DNA of 64,000 nucleotides from Streptomyces sp. TG1A-8 (GCF_030499535.1 NZ_JASTLB010000001.1:4774001-4838000), one strand, 5' to 3'; counted from the stretch's first letter, positions 31,990-41,236 are shown. The notes: a model not told the origin generated them from the sequence alone. Translations and numbers: made by a program.

Positions 31990-33864
31990 GTGAGCGACAC
32001 ACAGACCCTGATCGAGAACCGACCGCCGTCCGTGGCGACCCTCTTCCTGGAGCGCGTGGCGGCCACACCGGACGCCGAGGCCTACCGCTACCCGGTCCCG
32101 CCGGCCTCCGGCCAGGGTCCCGACGACTGGAAGTCGCTGAGCTGGGGCCAGGCGGCCGAGCGGGTGTACGCGATCGCGGCCGGACTCATCGAACTGGGCG
32201 TGCAGCCGCAGCAGCGGGTCGCGCTGGCCTCCTCCACCCGGGTCGAGTGGATCCTCGCCGACCTCGGCATCATGTGCGCCGGCGGCGCCACCACGACCAT
32301 CTATCCGCAGACCAACGCCGCCGAATCGGCGTTCATCCTCTCCGACTCCGAGAGCCGGGTGCTGATCGCGGAGGACGCGGCCCAGCTCGCCAAGGCGCGG
32401 GAGCAGCGTGCCGGACTGCCCGCGCTCACCAAGGTCGTCGTCGTCGACCCGGCCGGCGTGCGGACCGACGACTGGGTGACCACCCTCGCCGAACTGGAAC
32501 GGCGCGGCGCCGCCTACCTGGAGACCCGCCCCGAGCTGATCAAGGAGCGGGTTGGCGCGATCACCCGGGACCAGCTGGCCACCCTGATCTACACCTCCGG
32601 CACCACCGGCCGCCCCAAGGGCGTGCGCCTGCCGCACGACAACTGGTCCTACATGGCCCGGGCGATCGCCGCGACCGGCCTGGTGGGCGGCGACGACGTC
32701 CAGTACCTGTGGCTGCCGCTCGCCCACGTCTTCGGCAAGGTCCTCACCTCCGGCCAGATCGAGGTCGGCCACGTCACCGCCGTCGACGGCCGCGTCGACA
32801 GAATCATCGAGAACCTCCCGGTGGTGCGGCCGACGTACATGGCGGCCGTGCCGCGCATCTTCGAGAAGGTCTACAACGGCGTCGCCGCCAAGGCCCGCGA
32901 GGGCGGCGCGGCCAAGTACAGGATCTTCCAGTGGGCCGCCGAGGTCGCCCGCGAGTACGCCAAGGTCACGCAGGACAACTTCATGCGCACCGGCGTGCAC
33001 TCCGCCCCCTTCGGCCTCGCCGCCAAGCACAAGGTCGCCGACACCCTCGTCTTCGCCAAGATCCGCGAGGCCTTCGGCGGCCGGCTGCGCGCCTGCGTCT
33101 CGGGCAGCGCCGCCCTCGCCCCGGAGATCGGCTACTTCTTCGCCGGCGCCGGCATCCACGTCCTGGAGGGCTACGGCCTCACCGAGTCCTCGGCGGCCTC
33201 CTTCGTCAACCCCGGCGAGGCCTACCGCACCGGCACGGTCGGCAAGCCGCTGCCCGGCACGGAGGTGCGCATCGCCGACGACGGCGAGATCCTGCTGCGC
33301 GGCCCCGGCATCATGGAGGGCTACCACCAGCTGCCCGAGAAGACCGCGGAGGTGCTGGAGCCCGACGGCTGGTTCCACACCGGCGACATCGGCGAGCTGT
33401 CGCCCGACGGCTACCTGCGCATCACCGACCGCAAGAAGGACCTCATCAAGACCTCCGGCGGCAAGTACGTCGCCCCGGCCGAGGTCGAGGGCCAGTTCAA
33501 GGCGGTGTGCCCCTACGTCTCCAACATCCTGGTGCACGGCGCCGACCGCAACTACTGCACCGCCCTCATCACCCTGGACGAGAGCGCGATCCTCCCGTGG
33601 GCCCAGGACAACGGCCTGGAGGGCAGGTCGTACGCCGAGATCGTCGCCGCCCCGCAGACGGTCGCGATGGTCGAGGGCTACGTCAAGCAGCTCAACGAGG
33701 GGCTGCAGCGCTGGCAGACCATCAAGAAGTTCCGGCTGCTGCCGCGCGACCTCGACGTGGAGCACGGCGAGATCACGCCCAGCCTGAAGCTGAAGCGGCC
33801 GGTGGTGGAGCGGGAGTACAAGCACCTCATCGACGAGATGTACGCGGGCACCAGGGAGTCCTAG
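31990..33864 (+). CDS. Long-chain fatty acid-CoA ligase (AMP-forming)
   Basis: A 624-residue adenylate-forming enzyme that activates fatty acids to acyl-CoA. The P-loop motif 'YTSGTTGRPKGV' is near residue 200, 'YGLTESSA' near 395 and 'GWFHTGDIGELSPDGYLRI' near 455. The ending 'GEITPSLKLKRPVVEREYK' carries the catalytic Lys region and is typical of the long-chain FadD15-like class. GTG start at 31990 with GGAGG 6 nt upstream. It has its own promoter and a possible operator, so control by fatty-acid state is plausible. Chain-length preference cannot be read. Confidence 0.93.
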   Translation: MSDTQTLIENRPPSVATLFLERVAATPDAEAYRYPVPPASGQGPDDWKSLSWGQAAERVYAIAAGLIELGVQPQQRVALASSTRVEWILADLGIMCAGGATTTIYPQTNAAESAFILSDSESRVLIAEDAAQLAKAREQRAGLPALTKVVVVDPAGVRTDDWVTTLAELERRGAAYLETRPELIKERVGAITRDQLATLIYTSGTTGRPKGVRLPHDNWSYMARAIAATGLVGGDDVQYLWLPLAHVFGKVLTSGQIEVGHVTAVDGRVDRIIENLPVVRPTYMAAVPRIFEKVYNGVAAKAREGGAAKYRIFQWAAEVAREYAKVTQDNFMRTGVHSAPFGLAAKHKVADTLVFAKIREAFGGRLRACVSGSAALAPEIGYFFAGAGIHVLEGYGLTESSAASFVNPGEAYRTGTVGKPLPGTEVRIADDGEILLRGPGIMEGYHQLPEKTAEVLEPDGWFHTGDIGELSPDGYLRITDRKKDLIKTSGGKYVAPAEVEGQFKAVCPYVSNILVHGADRNYCTALITLDESAILPWAQDNGLEGRSYAEIVAAPQTVAMVEGYVKQLNEGLQRWQTIKKFRLLPRDLDVEHGEITPSLKLKRPVVEREYKHLIDEMYAGTRES

Positions 33865-33922
33865 CGGGGCTCCGCGGGGACGGCCCCGTGCCGCTCGCGG
33901 CGGCTTGCGCCCGGCCCCACCC

Positions 33923-33970
33923 GGACGTGCCCGGGCACGTCCGGGCACGTCCGGGCACGTCCGGGCACGT
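33923..33970. repeat. Four perfect 10-bp tandem repeats joined to a 20-nt palindrome
   Basis: CCGGGCACGT occurs four times without change at 33931-33970. The first copy shares an exact palindrome (33923-33942) with the upstream ACGTGCCC. It lies 59 nt after the acyl-CoA ligase stop; it could terminate transcription or bind a protein once per helical turn. Confidence 0.8.
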
Positions 33971-34055
33971 CCGTCCTCCGGTGCTCTCTTAGCACGATTC
34001 GCGAGCATTGTCGCCCGTTTCGGTGACCCTGTGCTCATCCCCGTTGGCGGTCTGT

Positions 34056-34061
34056 CACCCT
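34056..34061 (+). promoter_or_regulatory. Possible leaderless-type -10 element (CACCCT)
   Basis: Ends 6 nt before the ATG at 34068; no ribosome-binding site is present. Confidence 0.4.
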
Positions 34062-34067
34062 GGCCGC

Positions 34068-35888
34068 ATGGACATGGCGGCCATACCGGTGCAGCGGGAG
34101 AGCCAGGCCCCCACTCGTGGGGCGCGGGGGCACGCCGTCCTGCCCAGCAGCCCCCTCGCGCCCGGCTCGGCCCGGGCCCTGGTGCGGGCCGCGCTGGCCG
34201 AGCTGCCGGCCGTCTGCCCGCGGCTCGCCGACGACGTCCTCGCCGTCGTCAGCGAGCTGGTCACCAACGCCGTCGTGCACGCCGGCACGGAGGTACGGGT
34301 CGACTGGCGGCTGGAGGAGGGCGGCGCGCTCGTCGTGGAGGTCGGCGACCAGCACCCCACGCGCGCCCCGCGCGACTCCTCGGGCGGCGAGGCGCCCCAC
34401 GACATCCCCGAGTACGGGCGCGGCCTGCGCCTGGTCGCCACGCTCGCCGAGTCCTGGGGCGTCACCTACCGCACCGGCGGCAAGACGGTGTGGGCGCGCC
34501 TGCCGGCCGATGGCCGCCCGGACGGACCCGCCCCGGACCACGCCCTGGAGGTCGCCGAGGTCCTGGCGCCGCGGTCGCCGGGCGCCGGACGCGACCGGGA
34601 CTGGCTCGGCCGGGGCGCGCTGTCCTTCCTCGCCGAGGCCTCCGACCTGCTCGCCGGACAGCTCGACGAGAACCTCGTCGTCGCCCTCACCGGCCAGCTG
34701 ATCGTGCCCCGGCTCGCGGACTGGTGCGCGGTGTGGCTGGAGGACGAGGCGACCGCGCGCGCCGGCGACGGCGGCGCGCCCGCCCGGGTCTGGCACGTCA
34801 GCGAGGACCGCGTCGAGGAACTGGGCCGGGCCCTGGAGAAGGACCCGCCGCGCCCGCGGGACGGGCTGCCCCGCGGCCCGCAGCGCCACCCCTGGCCCGG
34901 TGACGCGCTCGGCCCGCGCGGCGCCCGCGGCACGGCGCTGTCGTACCGGCTGATCGCGGGCGGCCGACCGCTGGGCACGCTCGTCCTCGGACGGTGCGGG
35001 CAGGCGGGCTTCCCCGACGAGGTCACCGGCCTGGTCGAGGACCTCGGCCGACGGGTGGCGCTCGCCATCGGCGCGGCCCGCCAGTACGCCCGCCAGGCCA
35101 CCATCAGCGCCGTCCTGCAGCGCGGCCTGCTGCCCGGCGCGGTCGCCGAGATCCCCGGGATGCGCAGCGCGCTCGTCCACGAGCCGTGCCACCAGGGCGG
35201 ACCCAGCGGCGACTTCTACGACCTCTTCCCGGCCGGCGACGGACGCTGGTGCTTCGCCGTCGGCGACGTGCAGGGCAAGGGCCCCGAGGCGGCCGTCGTG
35301 ATCGGACTCGCCCGGCCCTGGCTGCGCCTGCTCGCCCGCGAGGGCTACCGGGTCGCCGACGTCCTCGACCGCCTCAACCAGCTCCTGCTGGACGACGCCA
35401 CCGAGGCCGCCGACGCCGCCGCCCGCGCGCTGATCACCGCCGGCGGCCGGCCCGTGGTGCCCGGCGACGGCCCCCAGACCCGCTTCCTGTCCCTCCTCTA
35501 CGGCGAGCTGACCCCGCACGACGACGGCGTCCGCTGCACCCTCGCCTCCGCCGGCCACCCCCTGCCGCTGGTGCTGGGCCCCGACGGCGCGGTGCGCACG
35601 GCGGCCCGCCCGCAGACCCTGCTCGGCGTGGTCGAGGACGAGACCTACACCAGCGAGACCATCGAACTGCGCCCCGGCGACACGCTGCTGTGCGTCACCG
35701 ACGGGGTCACCGAGCGGCGCTCGGGCTCCCGGCAGTTCGACGACGGCGACGGGCTCGCCCGGGCCCTGTCCGGCTGCGCGGGCCTGAGCGCCGAGCGGGT
35801 CGCGGAACGCATCCGGCGCCTGGTGCACGACTTCGGCGGCGGCCTCCCGGAGGACGACCTGGCCCTGCTGGTGCTCCAGGCGGAGTGA
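34068..35888 (+). CDS. Fused ATP-binding (RsbW-like) and SpoIIE-type PP2C phosphatase regulator
   Basis: A 606-residue soluble protein with three parts. Residues ~35-150 form a histidine-kinase-like ATPase domain of the RsbW class ('VSELVTNAVVHA' N-box, 'DQHPTRAPR', 'YGRGLRLV' G-box). Residues ~180-350 look like a GAF sensor. Residues ~370-605 form the SpoIIE/RsbU phosphatase ('GGPSGDFYDLFP', 'GDVQGKGPEAA', 'LLCVTDGVTERR', 'DDLALLVL' with metal-binding Asp). Such proteins set partner-switching circuits that control sigma factors through anti-anti-sigma phosphorylation. No sigma factor or antagonist lies beside it, so its targets are elsewhere. Confidence 0.9.
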   Translation: MDMAAIPVQRESQAPTRGARGHAVLPSSPLAPGSARALVRAALAELPAVCPRLADDVLAVVSELVTNAVVHAGTEVRVDWRLEEGGALVVEVGDQHPTRAPRDSSGGEAPHDIPEYGRGLRLVATLAESWGVTYRTGGKTVWARLPADGRPDGPAPDHALEVAEVLAPRSPGAGRDRDWLGRGALSFLAEASDLLAGQLDENLVVALTGQLIVPRLADWCAVWLEDEATARAGDGGAPARVWHVSEDRVEELGRALEKDPPRPRDGLPRGPQRHPWPGDALGPRGARGTALSYRLIAGGRPLGTLVLGRCGQAGFPDEVTGLVEDLGRRVALAIGAARQYARQATISAVLQRGLLPGAVAEIPGMRSALVHEPCHQGGPSGDFYDLFPAGDGRWCFAVGDVQGKGPEAAVVIGLARPWLRLLAREGYRVADVLDRLNQLLLDDATEAADAAARALITAGGRPVVPGDGPQTRFLSLLYGELTPHDDGVRCTLASAGHPLPLVLGPDGAVRTAARPQTLLGVVEDETYTSETIELRPGDTLLCVTDGVTERRSGSRQFDDGDGLARALSGCAGLSAERVAERIRRLVHDFGGGLPEDDLALLVLQAE

Positions 35889-35902
35889 GCGCCGGCGTGC
35901 GG

Positions 35903-35908
35903 GACAAT
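35903..35908 (+). promoter_or_regulatory. Leaderless-type -10 element (GACAAT) of hemW
   Basis: Ends 7 nt before the ATG at 35916. The same GGGACAATGG sequence and gap occur in front of era (57832-57837). Confidence 0.5.
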
Positions 35909-35915
35909 GGAGGAC

Positions 35916-37148
35916 ATGCCTTCCGCACTCCCCGACGGCGAGCCCGTCCCCGACGACGGCGCGCTGCCCGCCTCCGCGCTCGCCGGGGCGGCCGGCCGGC
36001 CCCTCGGGTTCTACCTGCACGTCCCGTACTGCGCGACCCGCTGCGGCTACTGCGACTTCAACACGTACACCGCCACCGAGCTGCGCGGCACCGGCGGGGT
36101 GCTCGCCTCCCGGGACAACTACGCCGGCACCCTGGCCGACGAGGTCCGCCTCGCCCGCAAGGTGCTCGGCGACGACCCGCGCGCGGTCCGCACGGTCTTC
36201 GTCGGCGGCGGGACGCCCACGCTGCTGGCCGCCGGGGACCTCGTACGGATGCTGGGGGCGGTCCGCGACGAGTTCGGCCTGGCGCCGGACGCGGAGGTCA
36301 CCACGGAGGCGAACCCGGAGTCGGTCGACCCGGCCTACCTCGCCGCGCTGCGCGAGGGCGGCTTCAACCGGATCTCCTTCGGCATGCAGAGCGCCCGGCA
36401 GCACGTGCTGCGGGTCCTCGACCGCACCCACACCCCCGGCCGGTCCGAGGAGTGCGTGGCCCAGGCGCGGGCGGCGGGCTTCGAGCACGTCAACCTGGAC
36501 CTGATCTACGGCACCCCCGGCGAGTCGGACGACGACTGGCGGGCCTCCCTGGACGCCGCCCTCGGCGCGGGCCCGGACCACGTCAGCGCCTACGCGCTGA
36601 TCGTCGAGGAGGGCACGCGGCTGGCCCACCGGATCCGCCGGGGCGAGGTGGCGCCGACCGACGACGACGTGCACGCGGACCGGTACCTCATCGCCGAGGA
36701 GACGCTGTCGGCGGCGGGCTTCGACTGGTACGAGGTGTCCAACTGGGCCACCTCCGGGGCGGGGCGCTGCCTGCACAACGAGCTGTACTGGCGCGGCGCC
36801 GACTGGTGGGGCGCGGGGCCGGGGGCGCACAGCCACGTCGGCGGGGTGCGCTGGTGGAACGTCAAGCACCCGGGGGCCTACGCGGCGGCGCTGGCGGCGG
36901 GGCGGTCGCCGGGGGCCGGGCGCGAGGTGCTGTCGGCGGAGGACCGGCGGGTGGAGCGGATCCTGCTGGAGCTGAGGCTGCGCGAGGGCGTCCCGCTGTC
37001 CCTGCTGAAGGAGGAGGGGCGCGCGGCGTCCCGGCGGGCGCTGGGGCGGGGCCTGCTGGAGCCCGGGCCGTACGGGGAGGGGCGCGCCGTGCTCACGCTG
37101 CGCGGGCGGCTGCTGGCCGACGCGGTGGTGCGCGACCTCGTGGACTGA
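35916..37148 (+). CDS. hemW: HemW-type radical SAM protein
   Basis: A 410-residue protein with the radical SAM motif C-x3-C-x2-C in 'VPYCATRCGYCDF' near residue 35. 'VGGGTPTLL', 'EANPES' and 'RISFGMQSARQHVLRVLDR' follow, all shared with HemW. HemW binds heme and is thought to insert it into proteins such as respiratory enzymes; older annotations call it oxygen-independent coproporphyrinogen oxidase. The ATG at 35916 fits the leaderless -10; the ATG at 35907 overlaps the element and is less likely. Confidence 0.92.
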   Translation: MPSALPDGEPVPDDGALPASALAGAAGRPLGFYLHVPYCATRCGYCDFNTYTATELRGTGGVLASRDNYAGTLADEVRLARKVLGDDPRAVRTVFVGGGTPTLLAAGDLVRMLGAVRDEFGLAPDAEVTTEANPESVDPAYLAALREGGFNRISFGMQSARQHVLRVLDRTHTPGRSEECVAQARAAGFEHVNLDLIYGTPGESDDDWRASLDAALGAGPDHVSAYALIVEEGTRLAHRIRRGEVAPTDDDVHADRYLIAEETLSAAGFDWYEVSNWATSGAGRCLHNELYWRGADWWGAGPGAHSHVGGVRWWNVKHPGAYAAALAAGRSPGAGREVLSAEDRRVERILLELRLREGVPLSLLKEEGRAASRRALGRGLLEPGPYGEGRAVLTLRGRLLADAVVRDLVD

Positions 37149-37256
37149 GACGCCCCGGGCCGCGGCGTGCCGTGACGGGGCGGGGTGGCTCCGGGCGGGG
37201 GCCGCCCCCCGCCCCGCCCCCGCCCGCGTCCGCGGGGCGCCGCCGGGCCGTGGCGG

Positions 37257-38060
37257 CTACGCGGGTGCCGTCACGAAGTCGATCAGCTCCTCCACCCGGC
37301 CCAGCAACTCCGGTTCCAGGTCCTTGTAGGAGCGCACCCGCGACAGGATCGCCCGCCAGGCCGCCCCCGTGTTCTGCGGCCAGCCCAGCGCCCGGCACAC
37401 GCCCGTCTTCCAGTCTTGGCCGTGCGGGACGCGGGGCCAGGCCGCGATGCCCAGGGACGACGGCTTCACGGCCTCCCAGACGTCGACGTACGGGTGGCCC
37501 ACGACCAGCGCGTGCTCGCTCGTCACGGCCCGGGCGATCCGCCACTCCTTCGTGCCCGGCACCAGGTGGTCCACCAGGACGCCCAGCCGCGCGTCCGGGC
37601 CCGGGCCGAATTCGGCCACGATCGCCGGCAGGTCGTCCACGCCCTCCAGGTACTCCACGACCACGCCCTCGACGCGCAGGTCGTCGCCCCACACCTTCTC
37701 CACCAGCTCGGCGTCGTGCCGGCCCTCGACGTAGATGCGGCCGGCACGGGCCACGCGGGCGCGCGCGCCGGGTACGGCGACCGAGCCGGAGGCCGTGCGG
37801 GCGGGCCGCGCCGGGCCGGCGGCCGGCCGCACGAGCGTCACCGGCCGGCCCTCCAGCAGGAACCCGCGCGGCTCCAGCGGGAACACCCGGTGCTTGCCGA
37901 AGCGGTCCTCCAGCGTCACCGTGCCCGCCTCGCAGCCGATCACCGCCCCGCAGAACCCGGTACCGGCCTCCTCCACCACCAGACCGGGCTCCGCCGGGAC
38001 CTCCGGCACGGGCTTCGGCTTCTTCCACGCGGGTGTCAGGTCGGCGGAGTACTGGCGCAT
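37257..38060 (-). CDS. DUF3097 family protein
   Basis: A 267-residue protein of a family confined, as far as I know, to actinobacteria. Conserved-looking segments are 'TPAWKKPKPVPEVPAE', 'VEGRHDAELVEKVWGDDLR', 'VEYLEGVDDLPAIV', 'DHLVPGTKEWRIA' and 'PYVDVWEAVKPSSLGI'. The 'EGRHDAEL...DD' pattern resembles a toprim-like acidic centre, so a nucleic-acid function is possible but unproven. The ATG at 38060 is taken because TATCGT ends 7 nt upstream on the minus strand; an ATG at 38066 would overlap it. It converges on hemW across a 108-bp very GC-rich gap. Confidence 0.85.
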   Translation of the reverse strand: MRQYSADLTPAWKKPKPVPEVPAEPGLVVEEAGTGFCGAVIGCEAGTVTLEDRFGKHRVFPLEPRGFLLEGRPVTLVRPAAGPARPARTASGSVAVPGARARVARAGRIYVEGRHDAELVEKVWGDDLRVEGVVVEYLEGVDDLPAIVAEFGPGPDARLGVLVDHLVPGTKEWRIARAVTSEHALVVGHPYVDVWEAVKPSSLGIAAWPRVPHGQDWKTGVCRALGWPQNTGAAWRAILSRVRSYKDLEPELLGRVEELIDFVTAPA

Positions 38061-38067
38061 TCGCATG

Positions 38068-38073
38068 ACGATA
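38068..38073 (-). promoter_or_regulatory. Leaderless-type -10 element (TATCGT) of the DUF3097 gene
   Basis: Minus strand; ends 7 nt before the ATG at 38060. The same hexamer and gap precede the pyruvyl transferase gene. Confidence 0.5.
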
Positions 38074-38094
38074 GGAGAAGCCCGGCGGGAGGGC

Positions 38095-38817
38095 TCACGA
38101 CACGCCGAAACGCGTTGCCAGCTCGTCCCGTTGGCGCCGGACGAAGGCCGCGTCGACCACCGCTCCGTGACCGGGCACGTACAGCGCGTCCTCGCCGCCG
38201 AGCGCGAGCAGCCGGTCCAGGGCGTCCGGCCAGCGCGACGGGACCGCGTCGGGGCCCGCCTGCGGCGGCCCGGACTCCTCCACCAGGTCGCCGCAGAAGA
38301 CGACCTCGGGGGAGCCGGGGACCAGGACCGCGAGGTCGTGGGCGGTGTGCCCGGGGCCGACGTTGGCCAGCAGCGCCTGCCGGCCGCCGCCGAGGTCCAG
38401 GGTCCACTCCCCGCAGACCGGGTGGCGGGGCGCGGCCAGCGCCTCCACCGCCGCGTCCGCGTCCGCGACCGGCAGGCCGTTGCGGACCGCGTCCAGGCGC
38501 AGCTCCTCGCGGTCGTGCGCGAGGACCGCGTCCGCGCCCACCGCCGCGTACACCTCCGCCCCCGGGAACGCGGCGGCCCCGAAGACGTGGTCGAAATGGG
38601 GGTGGGTCAGCGCGAGATGGGTCACACGGCGGCCCGCCGCCGCCCGCGCCCGCTCCCGCAGCCGCGCGCCCTCGGCGAGGCTCGACCCGGCGTCCACCAC
38701 GAGTGCCGTGCCCTCCCCCAGGACCAGCCCCGAGGTGCAGTCCCAGCCCGGCAGCCGGCACCGCCCCACACCGGCGGCGAGCCGTTCCCACCCCAGCTCT
38801 TCCCAAGTCACCGTCAT
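38095..38817 (-). CDS. MBL-fold metallo-hydrolase
   Basis: A 240-residue metallo-beta-lactamase-fold protein with 'THPHFDHVFGA' (zinc ligands) at about residue 70, a later His in 'VGPGHTAHDLAV', 'FCGDLVEE' and 'VPGHGAVVD'. The layout matches glyoxalase II-like or small-molecule hydrolases rather than RNases. No signal peptide. It starts with an ATG 6 nt after TAGCGT. The DUF3097 gene follows on the same strand. The substrate cannot be inferred. Confidence 0.88.
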   Translation of the reverse strand: MTVTWEELGWERLAAGVGRCRLPGWDCTSGLVLGEGTALVVDAGSSLAEGARLRERARAAAGRRVTHLALTHPHFDHVFGAAAFPGAEVYAAVGADAVLAHDREELRLDAVRNGLPVADADAAVEALAAPRHPVCGEWTLDLGGGRQALLANVGPGHTAHDLAVLVPGSPEVVFCGDLVEESGPPQAGPDAVPSRWPDALDRLLALGGEDALYVPGHGAVVDAAFVRRQRDELATRFGVS

Positions 38818-38823
38818 ACCGCG

Positions 38824-38829
38824 ACGCTA
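38824..38829 (-). promoter_or_regulatory. Leaderless-type -10 element (TAGCGT) of the MBL-fold gene
   Basis: Minus strand; ends 6 nt before the ATG at 38817, with no ribosome-binding site. Confidence 0.5.
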
Positions 38830-38870
38830 GCGGTGGGCGCGGGCCGGGGCGCGGCGGCACGGGACCGGCC

Positions 38871-38901
38871 TTGCCGGGGGCGTACCCCACGGCCGTACAC
38901 T
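38871..38901 (+). promoter_or_regulatory. hrcA promoter
   Basis: TTGCCG (38871-38876) and TACACT (38896-38901), 19-nt spacer; transcription expected near 38908, right in front of the CIRCE element. Confidence 0.6.
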
Positions 38902-38914
38902 GGGCCGGGGAACG

Positions 38915-38941
38915 CTGGCACTCCCCTGCTCAGAGTGCCAG
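38915..38941. promoter_or_regulatory. CIRCE operator of hrcA-dnaJ
   Basis: CTGGCACTC-N9-GAGTGCCAG forms a perfect 9-9-9 inverted repeat matching the CIRCE consensus (TTAGCACTC-N9-GAGTGCTAA) at 7 of 9 positions per arm. It lies between the promoter and hrcA, so HrcA should repress its own operon and release it on heat shock. Confidence 0.9.
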
Positions 38942-38986
38942 GCGGGCGAAGCGAAGGACCGGGGACGACGTGCTGGAGGTGCGCGC

Positions 38987-40003
38987 ATGCTGAGTGAACG
39001 CAGACTCAAGGTGCTGCGCGCCATCGTCCAGGACTACGTCGGCACCGAGGAGCCGGTGGGGTCGAAGGCGCTCACCGAGCGGCACAACCTCGGCGTCTCC
39101 CCGGCGACCGTGCGCAACGACATGGCGGCCCTGGAGGAGGAGGGGTACATCGCGCAGCCGCACACCAGTGCCGGGCGCATCCCCACCGACAAGGGCTACC
39201 GGCTGTTCGTCGACAAGCTCGCGGGCGTCAAGCCGATGACCGCGCCCGAGCGGCGGGCGATCCAGAACTTCCTGGAGGGCGCCGTCGACCTCGACGACGT
39301 CGTGGCGCGCACGGTGCGGCTGCTCGCGCAGCTCACCCGGCAGGTCGCCGTCGTGCAGTACCCGTCCCTGACCCGCTCGACCGTGCGGCACGTGGAGCTG
39401 CTCTCGCTCGCCCCCGCGCGCGTGATGCTCGTCCTGATCACGGACACCGGCCGGGTCGAGCAGCGGATGGTCGACTGCCCGGCGCCGTTCGGCGAGGCGT
39501 CGCTCGCGGACCTCAGGGCCCGGCTCAACAGCCGGGTCGCGGGCCGCCGTTTCTCCGACGTGCCGCGACTGGTCGAGGACCTGCCCGAGGCCTTCGAGGC
39601 CGAGGACCGCGGTACGGTCTCCACGGTGCTCTCCACGCTGCTGGAGACACTGATCGAGGAGAACGAGGAGCGGCTGATGATCGGCGGCACCGCCAATCTC
39701 ACCCGCTTCGGGCACGACTTCCCCCTGACGATCCGGCCCGTCCTGGAGGCGCTGGAGGAGCAGGTCGTGCTCCTCAAGCTCCTCGGCGAGGCGAAGGATC
39801 CGGGCGTGACGGTGCGTATCGGGCACGAGAACGCCCATGAAGGACTCAACTCCACGTCCGTCGTGTCGGTCGGCTACGGTTCGGGCGGCGAGGCGGTTGC
39901 CAAGCTCGGCGTGGTCGGACCGACCCGCATGGACTACCCGGGAACGATGGGAGCGGTACGCGCAGTGGCACGGTACGTCGGACAGATCCTGGCGGAGTCG
40001 TAG
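38987..40003 (+). CDS. hrcA: Heat-inducible transcription repressor HrcA
   Basis: A 338-residue repressor that binds CIRCE and whose activity depends on GroEL. The N-terminal winged helix begins '[20 protein letters not shown]', with '[20 protein letters not shown]' as recognition region and '[19 protein letters not shown]' after it. The central GAF-like and C-terminal dimer parts are complete ('[20 protein letters not shown]'). The ATG has GGAGG 7 nt upstream. The stop codon is directly followed by the dnaJ GTG start, so they form one operon under the CIRCE element. Confidence 0.97.
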   Translation: MLSERRLKVLRAIVQDYVGTEEPVGSKALTERHNLGVSPATVRNDMAALEEEGYIAQPHTSAGRIPTDKGYRLFVDKLAGVKPMTAPERRAIQNFLEGAVDLDDVVARTVRLLAQLTRQVAVVQYPSLTRSTVRHVELLSLAPARVMLVLITDTGRVEQRMVDCPAPFGEASLADLRARLNSRVAGRRFSDVPRLVEDLPEAFEAEDRGTVSTVLSTLLETLIEENEERLMIGGTANLTRFGHDFPLTIRPVLEALEEQVVLLKLLGEAKDPGVTVRIGHENAHEGLNSTSVVSVGYGSGGEAVAKLGVVGPTRMDYPGTMGAVRAVARYVGQILAES

Positions 40004-41140
40004 GTGGCCACGGACTACTACGCCGTTCTCGGCGTGCGCCGCGACGCGTCGCAGGATGAGATCAAGAAGGCGTTCCGCAGGCTCGCGCGCGAGCTGCACC
40101 CGGACGTCAACCCGGACCCGAAGACCCAGGAGCGGTTCAAGGAGATCAACGCCGCCTACGAGGTGCTGTCGGACCCGCAGAAGAAGCAGGTCTACGACCT
40201 CGGCGGCGACCCGCTCTCCCCGTCGGGCGGTGCCGGCGCGGGCGGCTTCGGGGCCGGCGGCTTCGGCAACTTCTCCGACATCATGGACGCGTTCTTCGGC
40301 ACGGCGTCGCAGCGCGGCCCGCGCTCGCGCACCCGGCGCGGCCAGGACGCGATGATCCGGATCGAGATCGAGCTGGACGAGGCGGCCTTCGGGACCACCA
40401 AGGACATCCAGGTCGACACCGCCGTCGTCTGCGCCACCTGCAACGGCGAGGGCGCGGCGCCGGGCACCTCGGCGCAGACGTGCGACATGTGCCGGGGACG
40501 CGGTGAGGTCTCCCAGGTGACCCGGTCCTTCCTGGGCCAGGTCATGACCTCCCGGCCCTGCCCCCAGTGCCAGGGCTTCGGCACCGTCGTGCCCACGCCG
40601 TGCCCCGAGTGCGCGGGCGACGGCCGGGTCCGCTCGCGGCGCACGCTGACGGTGAAGATCCCGGCCGGCGTCGACAACGGCACCCGGATCCAGCTGGCCG
40701 GCGAGGGCGAGGTCGGACCCGGCGGCGGTCCGGCCGGTGACCTGTACGTCGAGATCCACGAGCTGCCGCACCCCACCTTCCAGCGGCGCGGCGACGACCT
40801 GCACTGCACGGTCACCCTCCCGATGACCGCGGCGGCCCTCGGCACCAAGGTGCCGCTGGAGACCCTGGACGGCATGGAGGAGGTCGACATCCGGCCCGGC
40901 ACCCAGTCCGGCCAGTCGATCCCGCTGCACGACCGGGGCGTCACGCACCTGCGCGGCGGCGGCCGGGGCGACCTGATCGTCCACGTCGAGGTGACGACCC
41001 CGACCAAGCTGGACCCCGAGCAGGAGCGCCTCCTGCGCGAGCTGGCCAAGCTCCGCGGCGAGGAGCGGCCCCAGGGGCAGTTCCAGCCGGGTCAGCAGGG
41101 ACTGTTCTCCCGGCTGAAGGACGCGTTCAACGGACGGTGA
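40004..41140 (+). CDS. dnaJ: Chaperone DnaJ (hrcA-linked copy)
   Basis: A 378-residue type I J-protein. The J domain starts '[20 protein letters not shown]' with 'HPD' at about residues 33-35. A Gly-rich linker and four zinc repeats follow ('CATCNGEG', 'CDMCRGRG', 'CPQCQGFG', 'CPECAGDG'), then the substrate-binding C-terminal domains. It stimulates DnaK and presents unfolded proteins. The GTG start abuts the hrcA stop codon with no gap. Streptomyces also carry a dnaJ with dnaK-grpE elsewhere, so this is probably the second copy (dnaJ2). Confidence 0.96.
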   Translation: MATDYYAVLGVRRDASQDEIKKAFRRLARELHPDVNPDPKTQERFKEINAAYEVLSDPQKKQVYDLGGDPLSPSGGAGAGGFGAGGFGNFSDIMDAFFGTASQRGPRSRTRRGQDAMIRIEIELDEAAFGTTKDIQVDTAVVCATCNGEGAAPGTSAQTCDMCRGRGEVSQVTRSFLGQVMTSRPCPQCQGFGTVVPTPCPECAGDGRVRSRRTLTVKIPAGVDNGTRIQLAGEGEVGPGGGPAGDLYVEIHELPHPTFQRRGDDLHCTVTLPMTAAALGTKVPLETLDGMEEVDIRPGTQSGQSIPLHDRGVTHLRGGGRGDLIVHVEVTTPTKLDPEQERLLRELAKLRGEERPQGQFQPGQQGLFSRLKDAFNGR

Positions 41141-41177
41141 CGCCGGCCGGGCGGCGCGGACGCGTCCCCGCCGGCGT

Positions 41178-41211
41178 CCGGGCGTCCCCGGCTCCCGCCG
41201 GGGACGCCCGG
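41178..41211 (+). terminator. Terminator after hrcA-dnaJ
   Basis: A 15-bp perfect stem (41178-41192 with 41197-41211) around TCCC, starting 38 nt after the dnaJ stop. Confidence 0.75.
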
Positions 41212-41236
41212 ATTCGGCCCCGTCCGAAGGACGTGA

